This document shows positions 45,106-54,698 of a DNA stretch of 64,000 nucleotides, piece by piece. Positions within the stretch are counted from its first letter, which is position 1; every line of letters starts with the position of its first letter. Position numbers and translations under genes: made by a program. The notes below the pieces were generated by a model, which ran no database searches, was not told where the DNA came from, and was given only the letters and a program-made list of their open reading frames with translations. Origin of the DNA: Paenibacillus sonchi (GTDB taxonomy: Bacteria > Bacillota > Bacilli > Paenibacillales > Paenibacillaceae); assembly GCF_016772475.1 (NCBI RefSeq), contig NZ_CP068595.1, forward strand, positions 4,030,001 through 4,094,000, written 5' to 3'.

Positions 45106-46140
45106 ATGAAACGTACCGGATATAGCTGGAAAAAAGCGTGGATGGCCGCTATGCTGTTCGCGGTTATGCTGGTTGCCGTAGGCTGCGGGCAGAATCCGGG
45201 AAGCGCGGCTGAGGAATCCGCACCGCCGGCCTCAGAGCAGGCTGCTGCACAGGCCGCTGCGAACCCGGCTGAGAACAGTACTGAACCGGCATCCGAAGAG
45301 GTGCGCACCATCAAGCATGAAATGGGAGAGACGCAGATTAAAGGCACTCCTGTGAGAATCGTCAGCCTGTACCAGGGGGCGAATGATGCTTCAGTTGCTT
45401 ATGGGGTCAAACCTGTCGGAATTGTGGAGTCGTGGCTGGAGAAGCCGGTCTATGAATATCTGCGTGCAGATTTGGGCGATATTGCCCAGATTGGAACCGA
45501 GGTTCAGCCCAATCTGGAGGAGATTTACAAGCTGAAGCCGGATGTGATTTTTGCCAACAAAATCCGGCATGAAGCGATCTACGACCAGCTAAGCCAGATT
45601 GCGCCTACAGTGATGACTGGTGAGGTGTACGACTGGAAGTCGACCGTGAAGCTGATGGGCGAGGTGCTGAACCAGCAGGACAAAGCGGCTGAGCTGATGG
45701 GTAAATGGGACAGCCGGGTGGCCGACTTCAAGCAGAAGATGGGTGACCGGCTGCCGATTGAGGCCACAATCACCAACTTCCGGGAAGACCATGCGCGGAT
45801 ATTCTACATGGGGTACGCCGGGGGTATCCTGAAGGAGCTTGGATTTACGAGACCGGAGGGCCATGACGCTGACACCTGGGGCGTGCAGCTGACCTCCAAG
45901 GAGAGCATCCCGGATATGAATGCCGATGTGATTTTTAACTTCAATTCCGGTACAGATGAAGCTGCGGTCAATAAGCTGTATACGGACTGGACGAGCCATC
46001 CGCTGTGGAAGAACCTGGATGCGGTCAAGAACAATCAGGTGCATATGGTGGATGAGGTGGCCTGGAATATGGCAGGTGGCATCCTGTCGGCCCATCTGAT
46101 GCTGGACAGCCTGTATGAAATGTTTGATTTGCCGAAATGA
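45106..46140 (+). CDS. Fe-siderophore ABC transporter binding lipoprotein (FeuA-like)
   Basis: 344-aa lipoprotein. Leader MKRTGYSWKKAWMAAMLFAV..., lipobox VAVGC with Cys about residue 25, and an Ala/Glu-rich linker. The mature protein has the helical-backbone binding fold of siderophore receptors: TPVRIVSLYQGANDASVAYG, VGIVESWLE, LEEIYKLKPDVIFANKI. The frame is open from 45010 but ATG 45106 has GGGGGAG upstream and begins the leader. It follows a Fur box and the Btr-like regulator; catecholate siderophore (bacillibactin-type) is the likely ligand. Confidence 0.93.
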   Translation: MKRTGYSWKKAWMAAMLFAVMLVAVGCGQNPGSAAEESAPPASEQAAAQAAANPAENSTEPASEEVRTIKHEMGETQIKGTPVRIVSLYQGANDASVAYGVKPVGIVESWLEKPVYEYLRADLGDIAQIGTEVQPNLEEIYKLKPDVIFANKIRHEAIYDQLSQIAPTVMTGEVYDWKSTVKLMGEVLNQQDKAAELMGKWDSRVADFKQKMGDRLPIEATITNFREDHARIFYMGYAGGILKELGFTRPEGHDADTWGVQLTSKESIPDMNADVIFNFNSGTDEAAVNKLYTDWTSHPLWKNLDAVKNNQVHMVDEVAWNMAGGILSAHLMLDSLYEMFDLPK

Positions 46141-47132
46141 GCAAGCGCAACACCTTGCTGCTGCTGATCCTGGTTCTGCTTCTGTGCGGGGCCTTCACCG
46201 CCAGCCTGATGCTGGGAAGGACGGTAATGTCCTGGAGCACGCTGGTTCTGGCCTTTACCGATTATGATGCGGGTGCCGTCGATCAGCTGATTGTGCGCAC
46301 GGAACGCCTGGCGCGTGCTGTCATTGCGCTGGCGGTAGGTGCATCACTGTCCGTGGCAGGCACCCTGATGCAGGCGATGACCCGCAACCCGCTGGCTTCG
46401 CCGGATGTGTTCGGGATCAGCTCCGGTGCCATCCTGCTGGTTGTGCTGGCAGTGCTGGTGAATCCGGCAACGCCGCTGTCTGTCCTCTCTCTCTACGCTG
46501 TTGGCGGAGCCATTCTGGCTGCTGTGATCGTCTATGCGCTTGGATCGCTGGGACGCGACGGGCTGACACCGGTCAAGCTGGTTCTGGCCGGCTCAGCCAT
46601 TACCGCGTTATTCGCCTCCTGTACACAGGCGTTGCTGGTGATGAATGACTCAGGCCTGCAGGATGTGCTGTTCTGGCTGGCCGGATCGATCAGCGGACGT
46701 TCGCTTGAGAATGTGCGTCCTCTGCTTCCATTCATCGTATTAGCCGGATTGATTGCGGTGAGCCTGGGCCGTGCGCTGAATCTCCTTACAACCGGCGAGG
46801 ATACCGCCAAAGGCCTGGGCCAGCGGACCCTGCTCGTCAAGCTGCTGCTCGGCGGCTTGATCGTTGTACTCGCAGGCGGTTCGGTGGCGATGGTGGGAGC
46901 GGTCGGCTTTATAGGCCTCTTCGTGCCCCACATGGCCCGGGGGCTTGCGGGGAATGATTACCGCTGGGTGCTGCCTTTCTCTGCCGTGCTGGGAGCGGGA
47001 TTATTACTGCTGGCGGATGTTGCCGCACGGCTGCTGATTCAGCCGTCGGAGGTTCCCATCGGGGTGATGACGGCTGCGGTCGGGGTGCCGTTCTTTATTC
47101 ATGTGGCCCGCAAGGGAGGTGCATGGAGATGA
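46137..47132 (+). CDS. FecCD-type siderophore permease 1 (FeuB-like)
   Basis: 331-aa permease with about 9-10 membrane segments. FecCD marks: [39 protein letters not shown], and [16 protein letters not shown] near residue 260 for ATPase coupling. Overlaps the lipoprotein gene by 4 bp (ATGA) and the next permease by 4 bp, so tightly coupled. Confidence 0.95.
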   Translation: MSKRNTLLLLILVLLLCGAFTASLMLGRTVMSWSTLVLAFTDYDAGAVDQLIVRTERLARAVIALAVGASLSVAGTLMQAMTRNPLASPDVFGISSGAILLVVLAVLVNPATPLSVLSLYAVGGAILAAVIVYALGSLGRDGLTPVKLVLAGSAITALFASCTQALLVMNDSGLQDVLFWLAGSISGRSLENVRPLLPFIVLAGLIAVSLGRALNLLTTGEDTAKGLGQRTLLVKLLLGGLIVVLAGGSVAMVGAVGFIGLFVPHMARGLAGNDYRWVLPFSAVLGAGLLLLADVAARLLIQPSEVPIGVMTAAVGVPFFIHVARKGGAWR

Positions 47133-48171
47133 TCAGATTGGTTAATCCGCGCACGAAGAAAAGCGGCGTGTACTTTCAAATGGAGCGTACAACCGTATGG
47201 GCGCTGGCAATCGGGTTTGCGCTGTTTGTTACAGCTGTTGCTGCGGGAACCGGGTGGGGGAACGGTTATATTTCACCCCCGGATGTGCTGCGGACGATAT
47301 TCGGCAGCAGCCAGGGGAATATGACTTTATTATTATGACCCTGAGGCTGCCGCGGGTACTTACCGCACTGCTTGTCGGCTCGGCACTGGGCGTATCCGGT
47401 GCGATTCTGCAGGGGGTCATCCGCAATCCGCTGGCCTCGCCGGATATTATCGGGATTACGGGCGGAGCGTCGGCGGCAGCCGTAGCCTTCATCACCTTCC
47501 TGAGCGGCAGTGTGAGCATCAAGCTGCTGCCCGCCGCCGCCGTAGCGGGAGCGCTGATTGTATCCCTGCTGGTCTATGGCTTGTCGTGGAAAAAAGGGGT
47601 GACGCCCATCAGGCTCGTGCTGATCGGCATCGGCCTGTCGGCCGCAGCGAAAGCGGCCACGACATTGATGATTGTCATGAGCCCGGCGATTTCCGCCAGC
47701 AAAGCCTATCTCTGGATGACGGGCAGTGTGTACGGGGCTTCCTGGGACAACGTGCTCACAGTGCTTCCGGCTGTGCTCGCCGGAATTCCGCTGGCCCTGT
47801 ATTTTGCCCGCAGCTTGAACGCCCAGGAGCTGGGCGATGATGTAGCCGGAAGCCTGGGGGTCACCGTTCAGCGGCACCGCTTTGTGCTGGTGCTGATCAG
47901 CGTAGCACTGGCCGGCTTTGCCGTTTCGGTAGCCGGTGCTGTCGGCTTCATCGGTCTGATTGCTCCGCATCTGGCCCGGCGCTGGACCGGAAGATTGTTC
48001 GGCGGGCTGCTGGTGATGTCGGCATTGACGGGCGGGCTGCTTGTCTTTCTGGCGGATCTGATTGCCCGGACGCTGTTCTATCCGCTGGATATTCCGGCAG
48101 GGGTATTTACAGCAGGAATTGGAGCGCCGTTCTTTATTTACATGCTCTTCCGGAACCGGAATCAATGGTAG
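47129..48171 (+). CDS. FecCD-type siderophore permease 2 (FeuC-like), frame broken at a G4 run
   Basis: About 347 aa once corrected. First frame: [20 protein letters not shown] and one membrane helix to FGSSQG; second frame: [56 protein letters not shown]. The break is in GGGG at 47314-47317; one extra G gives [17 protein letters not shown], matching the family. ATG 47129 overlaps the stop of permease 1 and has GGGAGG 9 bases upstream. Forms a heterodimer channel with permease 1. Confidence 0.9.
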
Positions 48172-48193
48172 CGACAGTAAAGGGGGAGAGGCA

Positions 48194-49047
48194 TTGGCGA
48201 CACTGGAAGCACGTGGTTTAACAGTATCCTACGGTTCCAAGACTGTAATTCAGAATCTGAATGTGCAAATCCCGAAAGGGCGGATCACCGTGCTCATCGG
48301 CGGCAACGGCTGCGGCAAATCGACGCTGCTGCGCACGCTCGCCCGGCTGCTGAAGCCGGGCGGGGAGAAGTGCTGCTGGACGGCGGGCGCATTGCCCGCT
48401 TGTCCACGCGGGAGGTGGCCAAGGCGATGTCGATTCTGCCGCAAGGGCCAACGGCTCCCGAGGGGTTGACTGTGCGGCAACTGGTCCGTCAGGGAAGGTA
48501 TCCGCACCAAAGCTGGCTGAAGGCATGGTCGGGAGAGGATGAGGCCATGGTGCGCTCAGCGCTGGAAGCAGCTCAGGTGGCGGATCTGGCCGATCACACA
48601 GTGGATTCCCTCTCCGGCGGCCAGCGGCAGCGGGTCTGGATTGCGATGTCTCTGGCACAGGGGACAGATCTGCTGCTCCTCGACGAGCCGACCACCTATC
48701 TTGACCTGGCGCATCAGGTGGAGATTCTCGATATGCTGTATGAATTGAACGAGCGGGAGGGGCGGACCATTGTCATGGTGCTGCATGATCTGAATCTGGC
48801 CTGCCGGTACGCCCATCACATGGTGGCTGTGCATGCGGGGAACATCTACGCCGAAGGGGCGCCGGAGAGCATCATCACTTCTGAAACGGTTAAAGCGGTG
48901 TTCCAGCTCGACTGCGAGGTGATCCGCGATCCGCTGTTCGGAACACCGCTCTGCATTCCCCACGGGAAAGGGAGAAGGATAGCAGCAGAGGCCGTAACGG
49001 GTTCTCTGCCTCTGCCGCAGGAGAAAGTACTGCTGCAGCGGGGCTGA
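48194..49047 (+). CDS. Fe-siderophore ABC ATPase (FecE/YusV-like), frame broken at a G4 run
   Basis: About 284 aa once corrected. TTG start with GGGGGAGAGG upstream, [14 protein letters not shown]. Walker [10 protein letters not shown] before the break; signature [13 protein letters not shown], Walker [13 protein letters not shown] and H-loop LHDLNLA after it. The break lies in GGGG at 48362-48365; one extra G gives [17 protein letters not shown]. This operon encodes its own ATPase, unlike B. subtilis feuABC, which uses the separate yusV. Start TTG is the only one with a ribosome site. Confidence 0.9.
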
Positions 49048-49086
49048 AACCCGGATAGATTAGAAGCATCCTAAGGAGCTGAGTAT

Positions 49087-49878
49087 ATGGGCATTATGGA
49101 TTTTTTGGAGCAGCGGTACGGCATTACCTTGCTTCCAGCGGAGCCTGAAGCCATTGTCATTCCGGCAGCAGAGCTGCTGCAGGCTTCGCGGATGGAAGAA
49201 TTTCTGGATCATTACCGCAGCCTGCTGCGGGCGGACAACAGGCAGCCGGCGGCAGCTTTTACCGCCGTCAGCTTCGGCGGGGCGGGGCTCGCGCTCCAAT
49301 ATTGTGTATCAGTCCGTGACAGCACCCCCGATTTCTCACTAGACAACCTTGTCCTGCAGATGAGCCTCAGCAGCAAACGGCCTGACCTCTCCTTCCGCCC
49401 GCTGCACTGGCGGGAGCGCGAGAGCCCTGAAGGCGAGCTGCCGCGGCGTCAATGGCTGGCCGAAGTGCTGGCCGGCTTCTATGGCGGCCAGGCCAGGCCG
49501 CTGCTGGAGAGCCTGTCCGCCGCAAGCGGTCTGCATATCAGCCAGCTGTGGGGCCAGCTGCCTACCTGGTTCTACCGTGATATCCGGCAGCTGCTGGAGG
49601 AGGAACGAAGGGAGCGGATCAAGGCCAGAATCTCTGACGATTACCGTTTTTTACAAGAAGGCTTAGAGGCCCGGTCCGTGTTCGGCCGTCCCAGAAACCC
49701 GTTCGCCGCTCAGATCCGCGCCTTGGAGCCGCTGGTCGACCCGAACAGATTGCCTCTGATGAAGACAGCCTGCTGCCTGAACTATATGACGGAGGATTAC
49801 GGCTACTGCTACACCTGCCCGCGTCTGAATGAGGAGCAAAGAACTCTTGTGGCGGAAAGCTACCGGGCCCGGCATTGA
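49087..49878 (+). CDS. FhuF-like (2Fe-2S) ferric siderophore reductase
   Basis: 263-aa cytosolic protein. The C-terminus has the FhuF cysteine pattern: Cys229-Cys230, ten residues, Cys241, two residues, Cys244 (CCLNYMTEDYGYCYTC), which binds a 2Fe-2S cluster. Family members reduce ferric iron to release it from hydroxamate or other siderophores. ATG has AAGGAGCTGAGTAT upstream. It is 39 bp after the ATPase gene, so likely the last gene of the uptake operon. The tyrS promoter begins inside its last codons. Confidence 0.88.
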   Translation: MGIMDFLEQRYGITLLPAEPEAIVIPAAELLQASRMEEFLDHYRSLLRADNRQPAAAFTAVSFGGAGLALQYCVSVRDSTPDFSLDNLVLQMSLSSKRPDLSFRPLHWRERESPEGELPRRQWLAEVLAGFYGGQARPLLESLSAASGLHISQLWGQLPTWFYRDIRQLLEEERRERIKARISDDYRFLQEGLEARSVFGRPRNPFAAQIRALEPLVDPNRLPLMKTACCLNYMTEDYGYCYTCPRLNEEQRTLVAESYRARH

Positions 49879-49903
49879 CAACAAATTTCGAATTGACTAT
49901 ACT
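49875..49903 (+). promoter_or_regulatory. Promoter of the tyrS leader
   Basis: TTGACA (49875-49880), 17 bp, TATACT (49898-49903): near-consensus sigma-A promoter overlapping the stop codon of the previous gene. Confidence 0.9.
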
Positions 49904-49911
49904 TTCAGTAA

Positions 49912-50173
49912 TCATATAGCTGACATACGTTGAACGAGACAGTAGCAGCCTTTGTCCCTGTCACAGAAAGCCTGGGGGATGGAACCCTGGCACACACATG
50001 GACTGCGAATTACACTCTGGAGTATCTTGGGTAATGCCAAGCGGAAATCAAGCGAACGATACCTCGCTTAAGAGTGGTGCGGACTCTGCCGTCAGGCCGT
50101 TCGTGCAATCTGGGTGGTAACACGGTTAATTATAATCGTCCCTGTGTCTGAATAGACAAGGGGCGATTTTTTG
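49912..50173 (+). promoter_or_regulatory. T-box riboswitch (tyrosine)
   Basis: Leader between a strong promoter and tyrS. The T-box proper is TGGGTGGTAACACGG at 50112-50126, with TGGT (50116-50119) matching the ACCA end of tRNA-Tyr. A TAC triplet at 50011-50013 is the likely specifier codon. The terminator AATCGTCCCT...TGTCT / AGACA.AGGGGCGATT at 50135-50169 ends in six T. Uncharged tRNA-Tyr would favour the antiterminator and allow tyrS expression. The specifier placement is by eye. Confidence 0.9.
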
Positions 50174-50363
50174 TGCGGAAAGATAAGGATCTCTATGGTT
50201 CACACCCCCTGTGACCCTTATGGTTCACGATGAAACCAAAGCATCCCTATAGGGCGGAGTAGCCGTTTCAACTCGCTTGAGCTACCGGAATTAGAGTGCA
50301 GCGCTGCTTGTTTCAGCGTACAGCGGATGGATACGAAAATATGGACAAAGGGGCTGTATCAGC
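50174..50363 (+). other. Unexplained 190-nt leader segment before tyrS
   Basis: Between the T-box terminator and the tyrS start. Contains TATGGTTCAC twice (50195-50204, 50220-50229) but no ORF or clear hairpin. Confidence 0.4.
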
Positions 50364-51623
50364 TTGAACATTATTGATGAATTGGAATGGCGCGATGCGA
50401 TTAACCAGCAGACGGATGCGGAAGGACTGCGGGAATTAACGAATACCAAGTCAGTGTCACTCTATTGCGGTGTTGATCCTACGGGCGACAGCATGCATAT
50501 CGGCCATCTGATCCCCTTTATGGTGCTGAAACGCTTCCAGCTTGCCGGACACCGTCCGGTGATCCTGATCGGCGGGGCTACGGGAACGATCGGTGATCCG
50601 AGCGGACGGCAGAGTGAGCGCTCCCTCCAGACGCTGGAACAGGTGCAGGCGAATGTGGACGCCCTGACGGCGCAGATGAAGAAGCTGTTTGTGACGGAAA
50701 GCGACAATCAGGTGCGTATGGTCAACAACTATGACTGGACCCACAAGATTAACGTCATCGAATTCCTGAGGGATTATGGCAAAAACTTCAGCATCAACAC
50801 CATGCTTGCCAAGGATGTTGTCTCCAGCCGTCTGGACAGCGGGATTTCGTTCACGGAATTCGCTTACCAGATTCTGCAGTCACTGGACTACCTGCACCTG
50901 TACCAGCATGAGGATGTGCAGCTGCAGGTCGGCGGCTCTGACCAATGGGGCAATATCACAAGCGGTCTGGACCTGATCCGTAAAAAAGAAGGGGCGGACG
51001 CCAAAGTATTCGGCTTGACCATTCCGCTGATGCTTAAATCGGACGGAACGAAATTCGGCAAAAGCGCAGGCGGCGCGATCTGGCTTGATCCGAAAAAAAC
51101 GACCCCATACGAGTTCTACCAGTTCTGGGCCAACAGCGACGACCGCGATGTGGTGAAATACCTCAAATACTTCACCTTCCTGACCCGGGAGGAAATCGAG
51201 GCGCTGGCGGAAAAGGTGCAAACCGAGCCGCATAAGCGCGAAGCGCAGAAGGCGCTGGCCGAGGAAATGACCCGCTTCGTTCATGGCGAGGAGCTGCTGG
51301 AACAGGCGAAGCGTATTACCGCAGCCCTGTTCAGCGGCGACATCCGCTCCCTCACTGCGGAAGAAATCGAGGAAGGCTTCAAGGAAATGCCGACCTACAC
51401 CTCCGGCAAGGAATCCAAGAACATCGTGGATTGGCTGGTCGATCTGGGCATTGAGCCGTCCAAACGCCAGGCGCGTGAGGATATCACCAAGGGAGCGATT
51501 TCGCTCAATGGGGAGCGCGTCACCGAACTCGGGACGGAAGTGACGGCTGAAGACGCCATCGGCGGGCGCTTCATAATCATCCGCAAGGGCAAGAAGAATT
51601 ACAGCCTGGTCAAGCTGGCCTGA
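50364..51623 (+). CDS. tyrS: Tyrosyl-tRNA synthetase
   Basis: 419-aa class I aminoacyl-tRNA synthetase. HIGH motif at residues 45-48 (MHIGHL), VGGSDQWGNI for tyrosine and AMP contacts, KFGKS as the KMSKS variant, and a C-terminal S4-like RNA-binding domain (SKRQAREDITKGAISLNGE). TTG start with AAAGGGG upstream. Essential housekeeping gene controlled by the T-box. It is the TyrS type with an S4 domain, so this is the TyrS rather than the TyrZ form. Confidence 0.97.
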   Translation: MNIIDELEWRDAINQQTDAEGLRELTNTKSVSLYCGVDPTGDSMHIGHLIPFMVLKRFQLAGHRPVILIGGATGTIGDPSGRQSERSLQTLEQVQANVDALTAQMKKLFVTESDNQVRMVNNYDWTHKINVIEFLRDYGKNFSINTMLAKDVVSSRLDSGISFTEFAYQILQSLDYLHLYQHEDVQLQVGGSDQWGNITSGLDLIRKKEGADAKVFGLTIPLMLKSDGTKFGKSAGGAIWLDPKKTTPYEFYQFWANSDDRDVVKYLKYFTFLTREEIEALAEKVQTEPHKREAQKALAEEMTRFVHGEELLEQAKRITAALFSGDIRSLTAEEIEEGFKEMPTYTSGKESKNIVDWLVDLGIEPSKRQAREDITKGAISLNGERVTELGTEVTAEDAIGGRFIIIRKGKKNYSLVKLA

Positions 51624-51848
51624 GGCACACAAGGAATAGCAGCAGCAGGCATAGGGCTGTCACAGACGCGGGACTTTTCTGCGGATGGGGCGGCCCTGTA
51701 TGTTCTTGCTGAAAAGACACTGTCCCTAGACAGTCGCCGAAGCCGTTCCTGTTTGTACAAGGAAATTATACAATGCAAAAAGTGTGGATCACATGGCTTT
51801 GCAGTAGGGAATGCAGAATCTGGACAGGCGCGGAAAACTGGGGAAGAA

Positions 51849-51873
51849 TTAAGTTCACCTTTTTCACTTGAGC
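51849..51873. repeat. Single AGTGGAAAAAGT-family element
   Basis: TTAAGTTCACCTTTTTCACTTGAGC; its reverse complement matches the core of the 30218 and 38646 arrays. Confidence 0.6.
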
Positions 51874-51907
51874 TGCTGACCGGGTCAAAGAGGAATGAAA
51901 TGAAGAG

Positions 51908-51948
51908 CGGCTACACTGTCCAATGAAGGACTGCGTAGCCGTTTTATT
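51908..51948 (+). terminator. Intrinsic terminator downstream of tyrS
   Basis: CGGCTAC.C.GTCC pairs with GGAC.G.GTAGCCG across AATGAA, followed by TTTTATT. About 285 bp after tyrS. Confidence 0.7.
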
Positions 51949-51966
51949 CTTGTATAGGTAATTATA

Positions 51967-52349
51967 CTTGGAAGCCTCAGAGAATATAAGCGATGCAGGA
52001 GGATTGGGCACCATCCGCGGACTGAAGCGGACAGAGGAGCCCTTATTTTGCCAAAAATCTTGTTTTATCAGCAGTTACGGACTCAGGAGCCGTTATATCG
52101 TTCGATGGAGCCTGGAATAAAGGGGAAAGGGACAAATAAAGGCAACTGAGTCCGCTGTCCTGCGGAATAGAGGAATCTTCTATCAATAACGGCTTTCCGG
52201 TCCGTAACGGCTGCGGATCGATCGCGAAGGGAGCTCAGCGTGTCCGCAGAATGACCCACACCATAATCATACGGCCCGCAGTGCGTGTCTTAACCACGCG
52301 ATCCGATCAAGCGTTGTGCATGTGGTGTAACAATATGAGATCTAAGCAA
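51967..52349. repeat. Dispersed intergenic repeat, copy 2
   Basis: About 383 bp matching 12830-13210 in the same orientation. Differences are scattered substitutions, with a less conserved stretch near 52290-52312. Flanks differ, so edges are real. Fills the tyrS-LOG gap; no gene is seen in 51624-52417. Confidence 0.85.
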
Positions 52350-52417
52350 TGCTATTTTTCTTAACCCGGCGGACCCGGTCTATTGTGGACTATAAGGACT
52401 TATGTGTTCTGCACTAA

Positions 52418-52999
52418 TCAGGTACGCTCATCCGTGAGGTACGTCTTCACCGGCGGCGGGGAATAGTTCAGGAATTGCCGGATCATGCCCTCGGGAGAGA
52501 CATCGGTGAGGACCATGGACCGGTGTTTGTCCGGCATGAACTGCTCCCGGGCCATTTGGTCAAACAGGGCAATCAGCGGATCATAATAATGATGTACATT
52601 CAAAATTCCGCAAGGCTTCTGATGCAGCCCCAATTGCGCCCACGTAAAAATCTCAAAGTACTCCTCCATCGTCCCCGGGCCGCCCGGCAAAGCGATGAAG
52701 CCTTCAGCCAGCTCCGACATTTTTAATTTGCGTTCATGCATCGAATCCACCAGAATCAGTTCCGTGAGATGCTTGTGTTCGATTTCCCGGCTTTTGAGAA
52801 AATGGGGGATGACCCCGATCACGTCCCCTCCGGCTTCCAAAGCGGCGTCCGCCACCTCACCCATGAGGCCGACAGTCGCCCCGCCGTAGATCAGGGTGAT
52901 GCCGTGTTCTGCCAGCACTTTTCCCAGCGCATGGGCGCTTTCTTTGTAGACGGGTGAAGCTCCATCACGTGACCCGCAAAAAACAGCAATGCTTTTCAT
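52418..52999 (-). CDS. LOG family protein (TIGR00730)
   Basis: 193-aa Rossmann-fold protein of the LOG family, cytokinin riboside 5'-monophosphate phosphoribohydrolases and related nucleotide hydrolases. Seen: IAVFCGSRDGASP, LIYGGATVGLMGEVADAAL, MHERK and PGGPGTMEE (residues 105-113), the catalytic/phosphate motif. Normal length. ATG has GGAGAGTTATTCACCT upstream. In bacteria the physiological role is uncertain; do not read as plant-hormone synthesis. Confidence 0.92.
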   Translation of the reverse strand: MKSIAVFCGSRDGASPVYKESAHALGKVLAEHGITLIYGGATVGLMGEVADAALEAGGDVIGVIPHFLKSREIEHKHLTELILVDSMHERKLKMSELAEGFIALPGGPGTMEEYFEIFTWAQLGLHQKPCGILNVHHYYDPLIALFDQMAREQFMPDKHRSMVLTDVSPEGMIRQFLNYSPPPVKTYLTDERT

Positions 53000-53220
53000 A
53001 GGTGAATAACTCTCCTTTGCTTGAGTAAGATCAACTCACCGGAAGCCGTCTCCAGGAGTACACTTCTAACGGTAGCACATTGATGAGCTTAATGCACTTC
53101 CTTCTGTCTGAATGGGAGTAAGGAATGGGGCTTCTTTATTGGAGAAGAAAGAGAGGAATGGGGAGCTGGCACCGGCGCTGGAATCGATAGTGGGTATTTA
53201 CATGTAAGTCCATATGAAAC

Positions 53221-53260
53221 AATAAAAGGACTGCCGCTGTTCTCCGGCAATCCTTTTATT
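53221..53260 (-). terminator. Bidirectional terminator between LOG gene and M14 gene
   Basis: AATAAAAGGA.TGCCG pairs with CCGGCAATCCTTTTATT. T-rich on both sides; placed just after the M14 gene end on the minus strand. Confidence 0.85.
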
Positions 53261-53288
53261 GTTTGATTTATTGGATTTTCATTAGATC

Positions 53289-54698
53289 TCAGCGGATTGC
53301 TTTTTCTACAGTTTGATTGTTCTGCTCTTTAATTTGGGTAGCAGCGTACAAGCACATTTCTGTTAAAGCGGCACTAACATCATTCATGATTTTTCTCATC
53401 TCCTGGTAGGGAGGAACGAATTCCCCATCGGGTGAGCCAAATTCAATCGTAAACGAGTAAATTTTAGCGCGTGCCGGATTTATCAAATGTCTGCTATAAG
53501 CGTAATCATCTGAAGTAGCTGAAGTTGGGTATAGTCCGACTGCCTGCTGAACGGTATAGCTTCGATTTCGAACCGAACGCAGAGCGTCGTTCATTCGATG
53601 GGCCAGCTTGATCTCTATGTGTTCATCCTGAACTTCGATGTATTCCTTGTAATCGCCGCTATCGTTTCCTTCCACTTTGCCTCGTTTGCCGTCAAACTCT
53701 GGATTTTTGAAGTTCTGTTCCGGTTGATTACTCTGGTTATTATCATCTCCCCAGTTATACAGGATTAATCCTCCAAAGCTGTGTATGTCTGTGAAGTATT
53801 GAATGTTGTCATAGATATCCAAAAGATACTTTACATTCTGCGTCTCCGGCTCAGAGAAGGGGGAAGGACCTTTATAAATATAGCTTGAAAGATCGTTAGA
53901 TGAACCAATTTCGCTGCTCCAGAGAAAGTCGAAATTACGATTGAGATCAACACCCATGGGCAGATGCGGACCGTTAGGCCGCCTATTTTTTCTCCACCAT
54001 ACGTTCTGATGATTTTCCGCTAAATCTGCAGATTGAGAGTAGACCTTGCCATCTGGATTCACCTCGGGAAATACATAGATGTCCAACCGGTCCATTAACG
54101 TTCTGATTTGCTCATGCTCATATTTTTTACCACCATAAGTAACAGGTGTTTTGTCGTGATAAGCTCGAAGTATTTGCGTCAGAAAATGTATACAAATATC
54201 GGAGCCACCCCATTCCCTTGCGTGTACATTTCCTAAAATGAGCACACCTGTCCGATCTGCCTGAACTGTCGTCCGAAGCCGGAGAGCCCGGCATTTGCGG
54301 CCTTCCCAAGTTGGATGCGGGAGATCAATCAAAGTAACGGTTTCCGGATATTGCTGCTGCAGGCCCGTAATGAAGCTATCAATTTCCTCAACTGTCAGAT
54401 AGCCTAGAATCGTTCTTTCCTTGGCCTCTGTTGCATTTGCAGGATCAGCAAAACGGTTGACAGGAGAAACTTCCTGAAGCCGATCGGCGGCCTGCTTGGT
54501 CAGATCCTCTTTTACTTCAACGAAGTATCCGGCTTGGCGGATTCGATGAATTTGATCCTCACTAAGAATTCCTTGAATAGAGAAGTGTTGGTCGTTCTGT
54601 ACTACAGCAGAATGACGATTCAGATCTAGATCGAATTGGTTTAGCGCCTGCAGTTTTTCTAAGGAATTCGTAATGATCAGCGTTGAGAAGAGCTTCAT
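53289..54698 (-). CDS. M14 family metallocarboxypeptidase without signal peptide
   Basis: 469-aa zinc carboxypeptidase. An N-terminal about 75-residue domain (FSTLIITNSLEKLQAL..., FSIQGILSEDQIHRIRQAGYFVEV) looks like an inhibitory propeptide. Catalytic domain from about residue 95: zinc ligands H159 and E162 in NVHAREW, substrate region GVDLNRNFDFLW, third ligand H306 in DIHSFGG, and catalytic E419 in FTIEFGSP. The start MKLFSTLIITNS is not a signal peptide. Overlaps the S8 gene by 4 bp (ATGA), so the two proteases are made together. Most relatives are secreted, so the lack of a leader is notable. Confidence 0.9.
   Translation of the reverse strand: MKLFSTLIITNSLEKLQALNQFDLDLNRHSAVVQNDQHFSIQGILSEDQIHRIRQAGYFVEVKEDLTKQAADRLQEVSPVNRFADPANATEAKERTILGYLTVEEIDSFITGLQQQYPETVTLIDLPHPTWEGRKCRALRLRTTVQADRTGVLILGNVHAREWGGSDICIHFLTQILRAYHDKTPVTYGGKKYEHEQIRTLMDRLDIYVFPEVNPDGKVYSQSADLAENHQNVWWRKNRRPNGPHLPMGVDLNRNFDFLWSSEIGSSNDLSSYIYKGPSPFSEPETQNVKYLLDIYDNIQYFTDIHSFGGLILYNWGDDNNQSNQPEQNFKNPEFDGKRGKVEGNDSGDYKEYIEVQDEHIEIKLAHRMNDALRSVRNRSYTVQQAVGLYPTSATSDDYAYSRHLINPARAKIYSFTIEFGSPDGEFVPPYQEMRKIMNDVSAALTEMCLYAATQIKEQNNQTVEKAIR

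Noticed and set aside
52418..52999. Lysine decarboxylase (old name for this family)
   Set aside because: Motifs are those of LOG phosphoribohydrolases; the lysine decarboxylase label is a known misannotation.
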